Shown: positions 52,108 to 61,051, numbered from the stretch's first letter. The stretch: DNA of 64,000 nt from Parasphingorhabdus marina DSM 22363 (GCF_900128895.1 NZ_FSQW01000001.1:1364001-1428000), one strand, 5' to 3'. A program made the numbers and translations. The notes: generated from the sequence alone by a model not told the origin.

Positions 52108-54468
52108 TCAGAACTCGAAGCGAATTGTGCCGCCATAGGTTGCCGGCTGATTGGGATAGCCGGCAATCGTACCATCCTGGACGGCAACCGGGAAAGCTCC
52201 GGTAATATACTCGTCGTCAAAGATGTTGCGGCCCCAGAAATTGACCGACAAGCCATTGCCAAACTCAAGGCCCGCCGCAACATTGACCTCGTTGACAGTC
52301 CGGGAGATGGCGCCGGTATTATTCTCCACGCGCACCCTGCTCTCATGCTGGTAGTCCGTCCGCAGGAAGCCTTTCCAGCCGTTGGCAAATTCGTGATTAT
52401 ATGTGGCCGAGGCGGAAATTGTATGGCTCGGAATACCGGCTGGCCGCGTCCCTGACAGGTCGACGCCCGCCGCGAAATTCGGGAAACTGTCGAACAGCGG
52501 ATCCAGATATGTATAGGCAAAGGTGAAGACGAACGGATCAGCTGGCCGGATCGTGGCATCCAGTTCGAAGCCTTTGACCGACTGTTCGTCGGCGTTCAGG
52601 AAGGCAAAGCCAGTACCGGTAAAGACCGTGCTCTGGAAATCCTCGATCGTCTGATCAAAGGCGGCAAAATTAACCACAAGCGATCCCAGATCGGCCTTGG
52701 CTCCGACTTCATAAACGATCACGTCTTCGGGTGTTGCAAACCGTGTGCCGGGTCTGGTGTCGCGGCTCAGGCTCCAGGACGTGGCTTTGAAGCCGGTAGC
52801 CACACTCGCATAGACATTGAATTCCGGCGTGATTTCATAGGCTACCCGTGCCGTCCAGGTGATCTTGTCGTCCGACGACCGTCCGGTTTCGTTCGCATTC
52901 GGAATCGCGATCAGTCCCGGCAGGAACGCCGCCTGCAGGCCTTGCAGGAACCCGGCAAAGGCAGGCAGAGGCTGTGGCTGGGCAAAAAGCGGTGACAGGT
53001 CCGTGTTGGAGAACGGATCCAGCGGGAGACGGCTCATCAGTTCCACGCGTTTTTTGTCATAGGTATAGTTTGCACCGGCCGTCACTGTCAGCTCGTCGGT
53101 GATGTTGAAGTCCAGCTGACCGAATATCGAGAACGAGTCATTGCTCTGATCAAATGACTCGAAACTGCCGGTTCCGTTGGCGAAAAAGGTTCCGACCGGG
53201 AGCGCCAGGGCGGTTTCCACATCTGACAAAATCGTCGGGGAAACCCCAGCCAGAAGCGTATCGAAGAACGCGCGTCCATCCGGTCCGAAAATCACCTGGG
53301 ATTCGATGTCGATGGTTTCGTGGAAGTAGAAGCCGCCGATCATCCAGTCGAGAAAACCATCCGTGTTCGATGTCAGGCGCAGTTCCTGGGTGAATGTCTT
53401 GTATTCCCGATCCGATGGCGACACACCGAAAACAGCGGCCGAGGAGAAATCGGTATCCACACTCGTGAAGCTTTCATTGCGCCGATAGGATGTGATTGAC
53501 GTCAGGGCAAAGGTGTCGAAATCTACATCTGCCTTGAGCGAAATACCGAGGTTCGAGATTTCCTGTCCGGGCTGGACATCGGCAAATGCCGTATAGCTGA
53601 ACGGATCGGCCGGAACGATGGATCCGCCAATTGCCGGAATGAGAAGCCCGCCAACGCCGGGTTCAATGTTGAGACCCATGCAGCAGACCTCGTCAATTTC
53701 GTCATAGTCCGCTTTCAGCCGAAGTTTTACGTTGTCGGCGGGTTCGATCAGCAGATCGCCCTGGATCGCCCAGCGATCGACATTGTTGAGATCGGTATCG
53801 TTGAACAGGTTCCGGATGTAGCCGTCACGCTGGTTGAAGCTGCCGGAAATGGCCAGCGCCGCCAGGTCATCAGCAATCGGGACATTGACATAGGCCTTAC
53901 CGCGAATCAGGTCAAAATTGCCGTAACTGATTTCCGCGCTGCCGCCGAACTGATATTCAGGTTCTTTTGTCACAACGCTGACCACACCGGCAGAAGCATT
54001 CTTGCCGAACAGGGTCGATTGCGGTCCCCGGAGGACTTCAACGCGCTGAATATTGGGAAGGTCGGAAATCGCAGCGCCCGACCGCGAACGGTAAACGCCA
54101 TCGATGAATACACCGACGGAAGGCTCGATACCATCCGCATTGGCGCCGTTGCCAAAACCGCGAATGAAGAAGTTGGTTGCGACCGCATTCTGCCGGGTCC
54201 GCACTTGCAGAGAGGGGACGACTGATTGCAGGGACGTCAGATCCGTGATCCCCGCGCGCTCAATGGTGAGCGCATCGGTCACAGTCACCGCAACAGGCAC
54301 TTCCTGCAGCGTTTGCTCGCGTTTTGTTGCCGTCACAACGATGATATTTGAATCATCGGCATCTGCAGCATCCCCCTCTGCCACCTGCGCCAATACAGGC
54401 TGGGCCGCGAGCATCAAGGCCACGGTGGATATGGATGAACAAAATCGAACTGCTTGCTTCCTGCGCAT
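52108..54468 (-). CDS. TonB-dependent receptor, probable uptake of island substrate
   Basis: A 786-residue receptor. It has a signal peptide (cleavage near VLAQ, about residue 28), a TonB box (NIIVVTATKREQTLQEVPVAV), a plug with TNFFIRGFGNGANADGIEPS, VGVFIDGVYRSRSG and RVEVLRGPQSTLFGKNASAG, and a barrel ending in GGTIRFEF. This plug subgroup is expanded in sphingomonads that degrade hydrophobic compounds, and members are found in catabolic islands. Iron-siderophore carriage is the alternative. Its position among catabolic genes, and the two palindromes upstream, suggest substrate-responsive uptake. Confidence 0.88.
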   Translation of the reverse strand: MRRKQAVRFCSSISTVALMLAAQPVLAQVAEGDAADADDSNIIVVTATKREQTLQEVPVAVTVTDALTIERAGITDLTSLQSVVPSLQVRTRQNAVATNFFIRGFGNGANADGIEPSVGVFIDGVYRSRSGAAISDLPNIQRVEVLRGPQSTLFGKNASAGVVSVVTKEPEYQFGGSAEISYGNFDLIRGKAYVNVPIADDLAALAISGSFNQRDGYIRNLFNDTDLNNVDRWAIQGDLLIEPADNVKLRLKADYDEIDEVCCMGLNIEPGVGGLLIPAIGGSIVPADPFSYTAFADVQPGQEISNLGISLKADVDFDTFALTSITSYRRNESFTSVDTDFSSAAVFGVSPSDREYKTFTQELRLTSNTDGFLDWMIGGFYFHETIDIESQVIFGPDGRAFFDTLLAGVSPTILSDVETALALPVGTFFANGTGSFESFDQSNDSFSIFGQLDFNITDELTVTAGANYTYDKKRVELMSRLPLDPFSNTDLSPLFAQPQPLPAFAGFLQGLQAAFLPGLIAIPNANETGRSSDDKITWTARVAYEITPEFNVYASVATGFKATSWSLSRDTRPGTRFATPEDVIVYEVGAKADLGSLVVNFAAFDQTIEDFQSTVFTGTGFAFLNADEQSVKGFELDATIRPADPFVFTFAYTYLDPLFDSFPNFAAGVDLSGTRPAGIPSHTISASATYNHEFANGWKGFLRTDYQHESRVRVENNTGAISRTVNEVNVAAGLEFGNGLSVNFWGRNIFDDEYITGAFPVAVQDGTIAGYPNQPATYGGTIRFEF

Positions 54469-54487
54469 TTTTCTCTCCCAAAATCAC

Positions 54488-54504
54488 TTCGGTTTTATAC
54501 CGAA
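54488..54504. promoter_or_regulatory. Perfect 6-5-6 palindrome near the TonB receptor start
   Basis: TTCGGT (54488-54493) and ACCGAA (54499-54504) are perfect arms around TTTAT. It lies 20-36 bases before the receptor ATG on the minus strand, a normal place for a repressor site overlapping the transcription start region. Confidence 0.5.
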
Positions 54505-54553
54505 CTATCTTGTTCTTTATAGAGACCCATTCACAGCGTCAAGTTTTATTCAA

Positions 54554-54581
54554 CACACAGGTATGTTCCCATATTTGTGTG
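54554..54581. promoter_or_regulatory. 12-bp-arm inverted repeat upstream of the TonB receptor
   Basis: CACACAGGTATG (54554-54565) and CATATTTGTGTG (54570-54581) are inverted with two mismatches around TTCC. It lies about 86-113 bases before the receptor ATG, suiting an activator site or a second operator in the 301-base control region. Confidence 0.5.
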
Positions 54582-54699
54582 ATGTCTTATTGCAACATGT
54601 CTGCTTGTGCAGCAGCTAAATCTATGACAAAAAGGGATAATAGATTCAGTCGCAGAGCTGAACTCAAGATTTTCGGTGCACGAATGACCTTTATATCGA

Positions 54700-54716
54700 A
54701 TACAAGTGTATTGTAT
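54700..54716. promoter_or_regulatory. Perfect 6-5-6 palindrome before the SDR at 54770
   Basis: ATACAA (54700-54705) and TTGTAT (54711-54716) are perfect arms around GTGTA, 54-70 bases before the SDR ATG. The half-site ATACAAGT is shared with the palindrome at 44826-44841. Confidence 0.5.
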
Positions 54717-54769
54717 GTGCCCATTGGCTGGATTAACCGGATTATGTCTTCAACTATCGTGAGTCGCCT

Positions 54770-55537
54770 ATGTCCATTTCCCGTTTTGACCTGACCGATC
54801 GTGTCGCAATTGTCACCGGGGGAAGCCGGGGCATCGGGCGATCGATCAGTCTTGCGCTTGCCGAACACGGGGCACATGTCGTGATTTCCAGCCGGAAACA
54901 TGATGCCTGTGAAGCACTGGCTGCAGAGATTGTGGAACGTGGTGGAAAGGCGACGCCCTTCGCAAGCCATGCGGGTGAAGTGGACAGCCTTCGTCGGCTC
55001 ATAACCGATAGTGCTGACCAGCACGGCCGGCTGGATATCCTGGTCAACAATGCCGCGGTCAATCCCTGGTTCGGCCCGGTTGTTGACCTTGAAGAGGAAG
55101 CTTACCAGAAGACCGTAGATGTGAATGTTCGCGGGACGCTGTTTGCATCCACCACCGCAGCCAGGATCATGAAGGAAGCGGGCAGTGGTGTGATTATCAA
55201 TACCAGCTCGATAAATGCCAATCAGCCTGTTGTCGGGCAGGCCATATATTCCATTACCAAGGGTGCAATCGAAACCATGACCCGCTCGCTGGCGAAGGAG
55301 CTGGCACCGTCGGGCATCCGCGTGAATGCGATCCTTCCGGGTGTGACCAAAACCGATGCCCTGCGTGATCTGTTCAGGGACAGCGATGAATTGCCGGCGG
55401 CGATGAAGGCGGCCATTCCGATGGGGCGTCACGCCATGCCCGAGGAAATGGCAGGGGCGGCCGTGTTTCTCGCCTCTGATGCATCCAGTTACATGACGGG
55501 AGCATCACTGGTCATTGATGGCGGCCTGACGATTTAG
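54770..55537 (+). CDS. SDR-family oxidoreductase
   Basis: A 255-residue classical SDR. It shows AIVTGGSRGIGRSISLAL, VISSRKHDAC (basic after the second strand, favouring NADP+), ILVNNAAVNPWFG, NTSSINANQPV and the active site YSITKGAIETMTRSLAKELA. The last part, FLASDASSYMTGASLVIDGG, is typical. It is divergent from the island TonB receptor. The next gene (55552) faces it with only 14 bases between stops. Confidence 0.9.
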   Translation: MSISRFDLTDRVAIVTGGSRGIGRSISLALAEHGAHVVISSRKHDACEALAAEIVERGGKATPFASHAGEVDSLRRLITDSADQHGRLDILVNNAAVNPWFGPVVDLEEEAYQKTVDVNVRGTLFASTTAARIMKEAGSGVIINTSSINANQPVVGQAIYSITKGAIETMTRSLAKELAPSGIRVNAILPGVTKTDALRDLFRDSDELPAAMKAAIPMGRHAMPEEMAGAAVFLASDASSYMTGASLVIDGGLTI

Positions 55538-55551
55538 CCGGCCATCCGGGG

Positions 55552-56370
55552 TCAAATCCGAACACGAAGGATCTTTCCCAGACGCGGCAAGGGTGGGGCA
55601 ACTAGGTCCGCGAAATCCGCGCCGGATGTGGCCACAAACAGCTCGCTGTCATTCTCGCCGACTTCCACATCATAGGGCTGGTCGCTGAAACTCAGGTTGC
55701 GATCAATCTGGCCTTCAGGCGTCACCCGGACAACAGATTTGGGACCGACAAGACTGGCCCAGATGTTTCCGGATGAATCGATCGAGATGCCGTCCGGTCC
55801 GCCTTCAGGGAACCGCACCAGCGTCTTGCGGCCTGACAAGGTGCCGTCTTCGTGAACTTCAAGGCGGGTGATTTGCCGGGCATAGGATTCGGCAACGAAC
55901 AGGATCCTGCGGTCTGCGCTGAGCACCATGCCATTGGGAAAAGCCAGACCATCCGCAGCGATATCACATTGCCCGTCCGGGCGGACGCGGTACAGATTCG
56001 ACCTGGCAAATTTCTCTCCGGCAGCAGGGTTGAAGCCATATTCCCCGACAAAGGCGGTGCCGTCGGGCAGGCTGATCAGGTCGTTGATCGGGGCGTCATG
56101 AAATTGTGACAGGTCGGCATGATGCGTTCCGTCGGGGCCGATGATTTCGCGTTGTGTCTTGTCACAAAGGATCAACCGGTCATCTGGCAGCCAGCCGATG
56201 CCACCGAATATGGTGTCTTGTTCCCGATGCAAAACTGACGTTTGCCCCGGCACGATGGACATCAGCTTGCCGGCATACATGTCAACAAACCAGAGCCTCC
56301 CCTGACGCCAGCGCAGGCATTCGGGAAAGACCAGATCGTCGAAAATCAGTTCCGTCTCGATTTCATTCAT
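55552..56370 (-). CDS. SMP-30/gluconolactonase-like protein
   Basis: About 272 residues of a six-bladed beta-propeller in the SMP-30/gluconolactonase/LRE family. The start is read at 56370 (MNEIETELIFDDLVFPECLRW); an ATG five codons earlier is possible. The first-blade Glu metal ligand lies in FPECLRWRQGRLWFVD. Other blades show GFNPAAGEKFARSN, ADGLAFPNGMVLSADRRILF and EGGPDGISIDSSGNIWAS, with the metal-binding Asn and Asp. Family members hydrolyse lactones with Ca2+ or Zn2+. A lactone from a Baeyer-Villiger step would be a natural substrate here, but that is inference. It is divergent from the SDR at 56430. Confidence 0.87.
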   Translation of the reverse strand: MNEIETELIFDDLVFPECLRWRQGRLWFVDMYAGKLMSIVPGQTSVLHREQDTIFGGIGWLPDDRLILCDKTQREIIGPDGTHHADLSQFHDAPINDLISLPDGTAFVGEYGFNPAAGEKFARSNLYRVRPDGQCDIAADGLAFPNGMVLSADRRILFVAESYARQITRLEVHEDGTLSGRKTLVRFPEGGPDGISIDSSGNIWASLVGPKSVVRVTPEGQIDRNLSFSDQPYDVEVGENDSELFVATSGADFADLVAPPLPRLGKILRVRI

Positions 56371-56429
56371 CACTTGACTCTGCACCAGTTTATGTCGGAC
56401 GTCGATGTCTTGTTTGAGAAAGAGGAAAA

Positions 56430-57170
56430 ATGTCCAAACCCCAATTGCGGATCATGATCACTGGCGGTGCCGGCGGCATAGCGGAGGCTGTGTTGCAGCA
56501 GCTGGGTGCCCGGTTTGCCGGGGCGGTCGGATTGATCGATATCGATGCCGATGGTCTGGACCGGTTGCAGGCGGAGCATATGAATGAAGATCTGTCCGTG
56601 ATTCCATTCGCGCTGGACCTGCGCGAACGGGAGGCTTTGCAATCAGCGGTAGAGGAATTCTCCCACCATCATGGCGGACTCGATATTCTCTTCGCCAATG
56701 CCGGCGTGATGACCGGGGCGGGGCCGTTTGAGGTGGAAGATCCGGACGCGATTGACCGGTCAGTCGATCTCAATTTCCGGGCGGTCGCCGCTTCCGTTCA
56801 GATCGCCTGGCCGCATTTGTCGCAAGGGGGAGGCCAGGTCATCGTGAACGCATCGGGTGCAGGCCTGAACCCGTTGCCGTCTGATGTCATCTATTCCGCT
56901 TCGAAAGCGGCGGCGATCATGTTTGCCCGGGCCAGTGCGCTGCGGGCACCGGAAACCGGGATCCGTTTCAATGTCGTTTGTCCCGGAGTAGTGGACACGC
57001 CAATACTCAATGACTCCCGGACCGGAAAGTGGCGGGATGAAGTCCACGGTTTCGCCGAACATTTCGAACTGATTCAGCCAGCGGAAATTGCCGATGCTGT
57101 TCTCGGCCTGATATCGAACGGGGAGGCGAATGGCGAGGTGTTGGACATTCGCAACCGGCGAAAGACTTGA
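56430..57170 (+). CDS. SDR-family protein with altered glycine motif
   Basis: A 246-residue SDR. The cofactor motif reads MITGGAGGIAEAVLQQLG, with Ala in place of the last Gly of the usual TGxxxGIG. It is otherwise classical: GLIDIDADGLDRL (Asp after the second strand, favouring NAD+), ILFANAGVMTGAG with FANAG instead of NNAG, and active-site Ser (VNASGAG) with YSASKAAAIMFARAS. These variations may weaken or change cofactor binding. AGAGGAAA precedes the ATG. The CoA-pathway genes follow on the same strand after a 53-base gap with a palindrome. Confidence 0.85.
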   Translation: MSKPQLRIMITGGAGGIAEAVLQQLGARFAGAVGLIDIDADGLDRLQAEHMNEDLSVIPFALDLREREALQSAVEEFSHHHGGLDILFANAGVMTGAGPFEVEDPDAIDRSVDLNFRAVAASVQIAWPHLSQGGGQVIVNASGAGLNPLPSDVIYSASKAAAIMFARASALRAPETGIRFNVVCPGVVDTPILNDSRTGKWRDEVHGFAEHFELIQPAEIADAVLGLISNGEANGEVLDIRNRRKT

Positions 57171-57178
57171 CGGCAGGG

Positions 57179-57208
57179 TCTATATAGGACTTACTTGTCC
57201 GATATAGA
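57179..57208. promoter_or_regulatory. 12-bp-arm palindrome before the MaoC-CaiB genes
   Basis: TCTATATAGGAC (57179-57190) and GTCCGATATAGA (57197-57208) are inverted with a single mismatch around TTACTT. It ends 15 bases before the ATG at 57224, with the ribosome binding site (AGGAG) directly after it. This is the longest palindrome in the island and a strong operator candidate. Confidence 0.6.
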
Positions 57209-57223
57209 ATCAGGAGACATGCC

Positions 57224-58495
57224 ATGGCTGCACAGAAAGATATCTACGCCGAAAGTACCAGCGGTGTCCTGAAAGACGAGGATATCGAAGCGGCGCGCCT
57301 GCTGCTTGGCCACAACCAGGCACATATTTTCCCCGAATATCATACCCAGGCAGAGACCGACTCGATCCGCAATTTCGCGACGTCCTACGGAGACAATAAC
57401 CCGCTGCATTGCGACGCAGATTATGCTGCCGGGACGCGCTGGGAAGGGCAGGTCGCCCCGGCGATCATGGCGGCGGTTATCAACAAACCCCTGAAGGGCG
57501 ACCGAATCCCGCAAGATATCCGGGCGAAGACAAAGGGTCTGTTCAAAGGGCTTCATACATTTGTCAGCGGCTCCAACTGGACCTGGTACAACCGCATCCG
57601 GCCCGGAGATGCGATCTACAGCTATGTCGGGGACGAGGGTCTGGAGGTCAAGGAATCCGAATTTGCCGGACGTACGCTCGTCCGGACCCGGCGAGATGTG
57701 AAATTCAACCAGCGCGGCGAAGTGGTGGCTGTTTACCGGACCATCTACATCAATGCCGAGCGCAAGGCCGCGAAAAAGAAGAAAAAATACACCATCGAGC
57801 CGGCCAGCTGGACCAAAGAGCAGATCGCCGAAATCGACGCAGCTTACGCGGCCGAACAGCGTCGCGGCGGGGAACCGCGATATTGGGAAGATGTCCAGGT
57901 AGGGGATGCCATTGATCCGATACAAAAGGGGCCTTTGACCGCAACCGAAGTCATGGTGTTCCACGCCGGCGGCTATGCCTGGAACCCGCAATTTGGCCGG
58001 CTGGCAGCCTCGCGTGTTGCCTCTCTGGACCGGGTGAAAGGGCCGCAGGCCTATGTGCCCAACCAGGCCGGTGTCCCGGACAGTGCCTATCGGGTCCACT
58101 GGGACAATGACTGGGCGCAGGCCATCGGGGTGCCAGCCGCTTATGATTATGGCGTGATGCGCGAATGCTGGATGCACCATGCCGTTTCCGACTGGATGGG
58201 AGATGATGCCGTGATCCTCCATCAGGAGGATACCGTGCGCAAGTTCAACTATCTCGGAGATCTGCAAACCGTCACCGGGGAGATCACCGACAAACGCATG
58301 GAAGGGGATCAGGCCCTCGTGGACATCAAGGTCAAGTGCACCAGCCAGCGCGATGAGGATACCGCATTTGGCGAATTTGTTGTGGCCTTGCCGAGCCGGG
58401 AAAATGGGGAGGCCGGTTATGCCGCTGTTCCGTCGGAACTGTCGGAACGTGCCGAGGAAATGCTGGCCCGCCATCATGAGCTCAGTGCCGAATGA
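57224..58495 (+). CDS. MaoC-like double-hotdog hydratase/dehydratase
   Basis: A 423-residue protein with two hotdog domains. The N-terminal half (about 30-190) has AETDSIRNFATSYGDNNPLHCDADYA, where D and N/H of the MaoC hydratase motif are visible, and RRDVKFNQRGEVVAVYRTIYIN. The second half (about 225-400) begins EPRYWEDVQVGDAIDPIQKGPLTATEVMVFHAG. The family has double-hotdog enoyl-CoA hydratases; this C-terminal half lacks a clear DxNPLH motif and may only be structural. It probably hydrates or dehydrates an acyl-CoA intermediate. Its stop overlaps the CoA-transferase start (ATGA), so the two products are coupled. Confidence 0.85.
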   Translation: MAAQKDIYAESTSGVLKDEDIEAARLLLGHNQAHIFPEYHTQAETDSIRNFATSYGDNNPLHCDADYAAGTRWEGQVAPAIMAAVINKPLKGDRIPQDIRAKTKGLFKGLHTFVSGSNWTWYNRIRPGDAIYSYVGDEGLEVKESEFAGRTLVRTRRDVKFNQRGEVVAVYRTIYINAERKAAKKKKKYTIEPASWTKEQIAEIDAAYAAEQRRGGEPRYWEDVQVGDAIDPIQKGPLTATEVMVFHAGGYAWNPQFGRLAASRVASLDRVKGPQAYVPNQAGVPDSAYRVHWDNDWAQAIGVPAAYDYGVMRECWMHHAVSDWMGDDAVILHQEDTVRKFNYLGDLQTVTGEITDKRMEGDQALVDIKVKCTSQRDEDTAFGEFVVALPSRENGEAGYAAVPSELSERAEEMLARHHELSAE

Positions 58496-59670
58496 CAGGG
58501 CCGGCAACCATGCTCGATGGCATCCGGGTGGTCGAACTTGGCGTCTGGGTTGCCGGTCCGGCCGCGGGCGCGATGCTGGCGGACTGGGGCGCCGATGTGA
58601 TCAAGGTGGAACCCCCGGCCGGGGATCCTCAGCGCGGCGTATTTCGCGCCCTGGGACTGAAGGACGGACGAGTTCCGCCATTCGAGCAGGATAACCGGGG
58701 CAAGCGGAGCCTGGTGCTGGACCTGCGTTCCGAAGCGGAACTGGAAACATTCCATAAACTTTTGGAAACAGCTGATATTTTCATATCCAACATGCGACCG
58801 ACGGCACTCGAAAAATATGGCCTGGACGGCGCCAGTGTCCGGTCGCGGCATCCACATCTCATATTCGGCCGGATCACGGGATATGGATCGGAAGGTCCGG
58901 ATGTGAACCGGGCCGGATATGATGTCGGCGGCTTCTGGTCGCGGGCCGGTGTACCGACGCGCATCGTCACGCCGGATACTCCTCCGCCCAACATACCGCC
59001 TGGTTTTGGCGATCACATGACGGCCGTTTCGCTGGTATCCGGTTTGATGGCCGCTCTGTTCCGGCGCGAACGATCAGGCGAGGGGGCTGTCGTGGATACC
59101 TCGCTGCTGCGCACCGGTATCTATGGCCTAAGTGCCGATTTTTCGATGCAGATGTTCTTTGGCAAACTGATGCCGCGGACAACGCGGGAGGAAGCCGAGG
59201 CGCCGCTGGTCAATTGTTACAAGACTCGGGATGGCAAGTGGATCTGGATGCTGGCGGTGGAATCGACCAGGCATTGGCCAAACCTGCTCAAGGCGCTGGA
59301 CCGGGAAGACTGGGGAAAAAGCGCGGAGTTCTCGTCGGCTAAAGAGCGTTATCGAAACAAGATAGCACTGGTGGCCGCGATAGATGCCGAGACGGTGAAA
59401 TATGATCGCGAGGAATTGGGCCGACGATTTGATGCACATGACGTCTGGTGGGCGCCGGTGCAGACCGTCGATGAGGTGGTTGCTGACCCTCAGGCCGTCG
59501 CCGCTGGTGCCTTTATCGACATACCGGGTGGTCATGGTGAAGACAATATTCGCGGTGTTGCGAATCCCGTGTCCTTCAATGACAATCCTGTTCAGGCACG
59601 GGGATCTGCACCCGGCATCGGCGAACATAGTGATGCGCTGCGCAACGAGTTGGACCAAACGCGCGAATAG
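58492..59670 (+). CDS. CaiB/BaiF family (class III) CoA-transferase
   Basis: A 392-residue family-III CoA-transferase. It shows MLDGIRVVELGVWVAGPAAGAMLADWGADVIKVEPP at the N-terminus, DNRGKRSLVLDLRSEA, and the catalytic Asp in GAVVDTSLLRTGIYG, followed by the C-terminal VVADPQAVAAGAFIDIPG. It moves CoA between acids and so can activate an acid without ATP. It may share its substrate with the upstream MaoC-like enzyme, whose stop it overlaps by 4 bases. The next gene is on the other strand. Confidence 0.9.
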   Translation: MTGPATMLDGIRVVELGVWVAGPAAGAMLADWGADVIKVEPPAGDPQRGVFRALGLKDGRVPPFEQDNRGKRSLVLDLRSEAELETFHKLLETADIFISNMRPTALEKYGLDGASVRSRHPHLIFGRITGYGSEGPDVNRAGYDVGGFWSRAGVPTRIVTPDTPPPNIPPGFGDHMTAVSLVSGLMAALFRRERSGEGAVVDTSLLRTGIYGLSADFSMQMFFGKLMPRTTREEAEAPLVNCYKTRDGKWIWMLAVESTRHWPNLLKALDREDWGKSAEFSSAKERYRNKIALVAAIDAETVKYDREELGRRFDAHDVWWAPVQTVDEVVADPQAVAAGAFIDIPGGHGEDNIRGVANPVSFNDNPVQARGSAPGIGEHSDALRNELDQTRE

Positions 59671-59698
59671 TACGGACGCGCTCCGCATTCTTCAGCTG

Positions 59699-61042
59699 TC
59701 AGGCGGGAGACTTGCCGGCATTCAATCCGAACAGAATGAGGTCACACATGGAATCGGCCATTTGCATCGGCTGAATGGCCGTGTCGGTGGGCAGCCATTT
59801 GGGAATCCAGCCGAAAGCTCCACCGCAAATATGGGTGAGAAGCCGTGTTTCGTAGGGCTTCATATGGCCTTGCTCCACACCCCGGTCGAGCAGCCTGGCG
59901 ACGGTTTTGTTCTGCTCGTTCGCGCGCCGGTGCAATCGGTCGAGCACGTCTTTGGGCAACGCCTCGAAACCGGGCTGTGGCATCAACGGTGCCAGATCAC
60001 CGGTTTGCGCCTGAATATTGAGATGTGCGTTGATCATGCCGGCTTCCAGGCCATTGTCCCCGCTTTGCTCAGACAATTCGATAAACTTGTCATACAGTTC
60101 AAATGAGCGTTCATAACAACTCGAAACCAGATCATTCTTGTCTTCCAGATAGTGATAGACGGCGCCTTTGGTCAGACCCATGACCGCCGCGATCTCATCA
60201 AGCGATGTCGCCTCTATCCCGTTCCGGTTGAATAGACGAGAGGCGGTTGCGAGCAATTGGGTTATCTTGAAGCTCGAAGATTCCTTTCTGTCGAAAATAT
60301 TGTCCAGTTTCGGCTGAAACATGTCGACCGAGAAGTGACAACGGAAGTTGAATGACCGGTCTGTTGAAATGCCCTGATCAAGCAGATTGATCATCGCGTC
60401 CGATGTACGTCGCCGTAGCTCGGCACCGTGCTGCTCGTTCGACCAGTTGGGAAGCAATTGAGACCATGCAAGCATTCCGACTATTGCGTGCACGACAATC
60501 TCGCTGTTGCAGTGACGAATGCTGCCATCATCAAATCCCTGCTCAATAAAATGCTTCAAACTCTTGATATTGCGGTCATTTGCTGCATGAATGATCTTCG
60601 CCTTGTCCGGCTCGAGCGAGTCTATCTCGCTCAGAACAGCTACTGGCGCCCGATCGGGTGCGAGCGACAGCCGGACATATTCGAGGACGCGATCCAGCCC
60701 GGATTCTGCTTCGCTGGCGGTGGCCAGATCTTCGGCTGCTACATCGCAGGTGCGGGAATAGCACTGGAAAACCAGTTCGCTGCGGTTGTTCACATAATAG
60801 TAGATTGTCGCGCGGGCGAGATCGAGAACATCGGCAATGACGGCAATACTGGTGGCCGAGATGCCCCGCGCGTTGAACAGGGCGGTTGCTCCATTGATCA
60901 GTTCTTCTTTCTTGGCGGCCCGCTTGCTGGGACGGCCACGTTTTTTGGGTTTTGCCTCTGCGGAATCGATTGACTGCGGGTCGTTCTTGCCGACCGGAAC
61001 GGGATTGCCCGACTTGCTCGACGACTGGTCAAATACATTCAC
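59699..61042 (-). CDS. Fused double-TetR transcriptional regulator
   Basis: A 447-residue protein containing two complete TetR-like units. The first DNA-binding region is at about 45-92 (EELINGATALFNARGISATS, then LDLARATIYYYVNNRSELVF) and its ligand domain runs to about 230. The second starts at about 258 (ITQLLATASRLFNRNGIEATS, then GLTKGAVYHYLEDKNDLVSS) with its own ligand domain to the end. A basic AT-hook-like segment KKRGRPSKRAAKK (33-45) precedes the first. Usual TetR proteins are about 200 residues and dimerise, so this is a covalent pseudo-dimer or a four-headed dimer. It lies 9 bases after the acyl-CoA synthetase gene, as last gene of a leftward operon. Confidence 0.9.
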   Translation of the reverse strand: MNVFDQSSSKSGNPVPVGKNDPQSIDSAEAKPKKRGRPSKRAAKKEELINGATALFNARGISATSIAVIADVLDLARATIYYYVNNRSELVFQCYSRTCDVAAEDLATASEAESGLDRVLEYVRLSLAPDRAPVAVLSEIDSLEPDKAKIIHAANDRNIKSLKHFIEQGFDDGSIRHCNSEIVVHAIVGMLAWSQLLPNWSNEQHGAELRRRTSDAMINLLDQGISTDRSFNFRCHFSVDMFQPKLDNIFDRKESSSFKITQLLATASRLFNRNGIEATSLDEIAAVMGLTKGAVYHYLEDKNDLVSSCYERSFELYDKFIELSEQSGDNGLEAGMINAHLNIQAQTGDLAPLMPQPGFEALPKDVLDRLHRRANEQNKTVARLLDRGVEQGHMKPYETRLLTHICGGAFGWIPKWLPTDTAIQPMQMADSMCDLILFGLNAGKSPA

Positions 61043-61051
61043 GCCATTGCC

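Noticed and set aside
57191-58507. 438-codon minus-strand open frame
   Set aside because: Antisense shadow of the MaoC-like gene.
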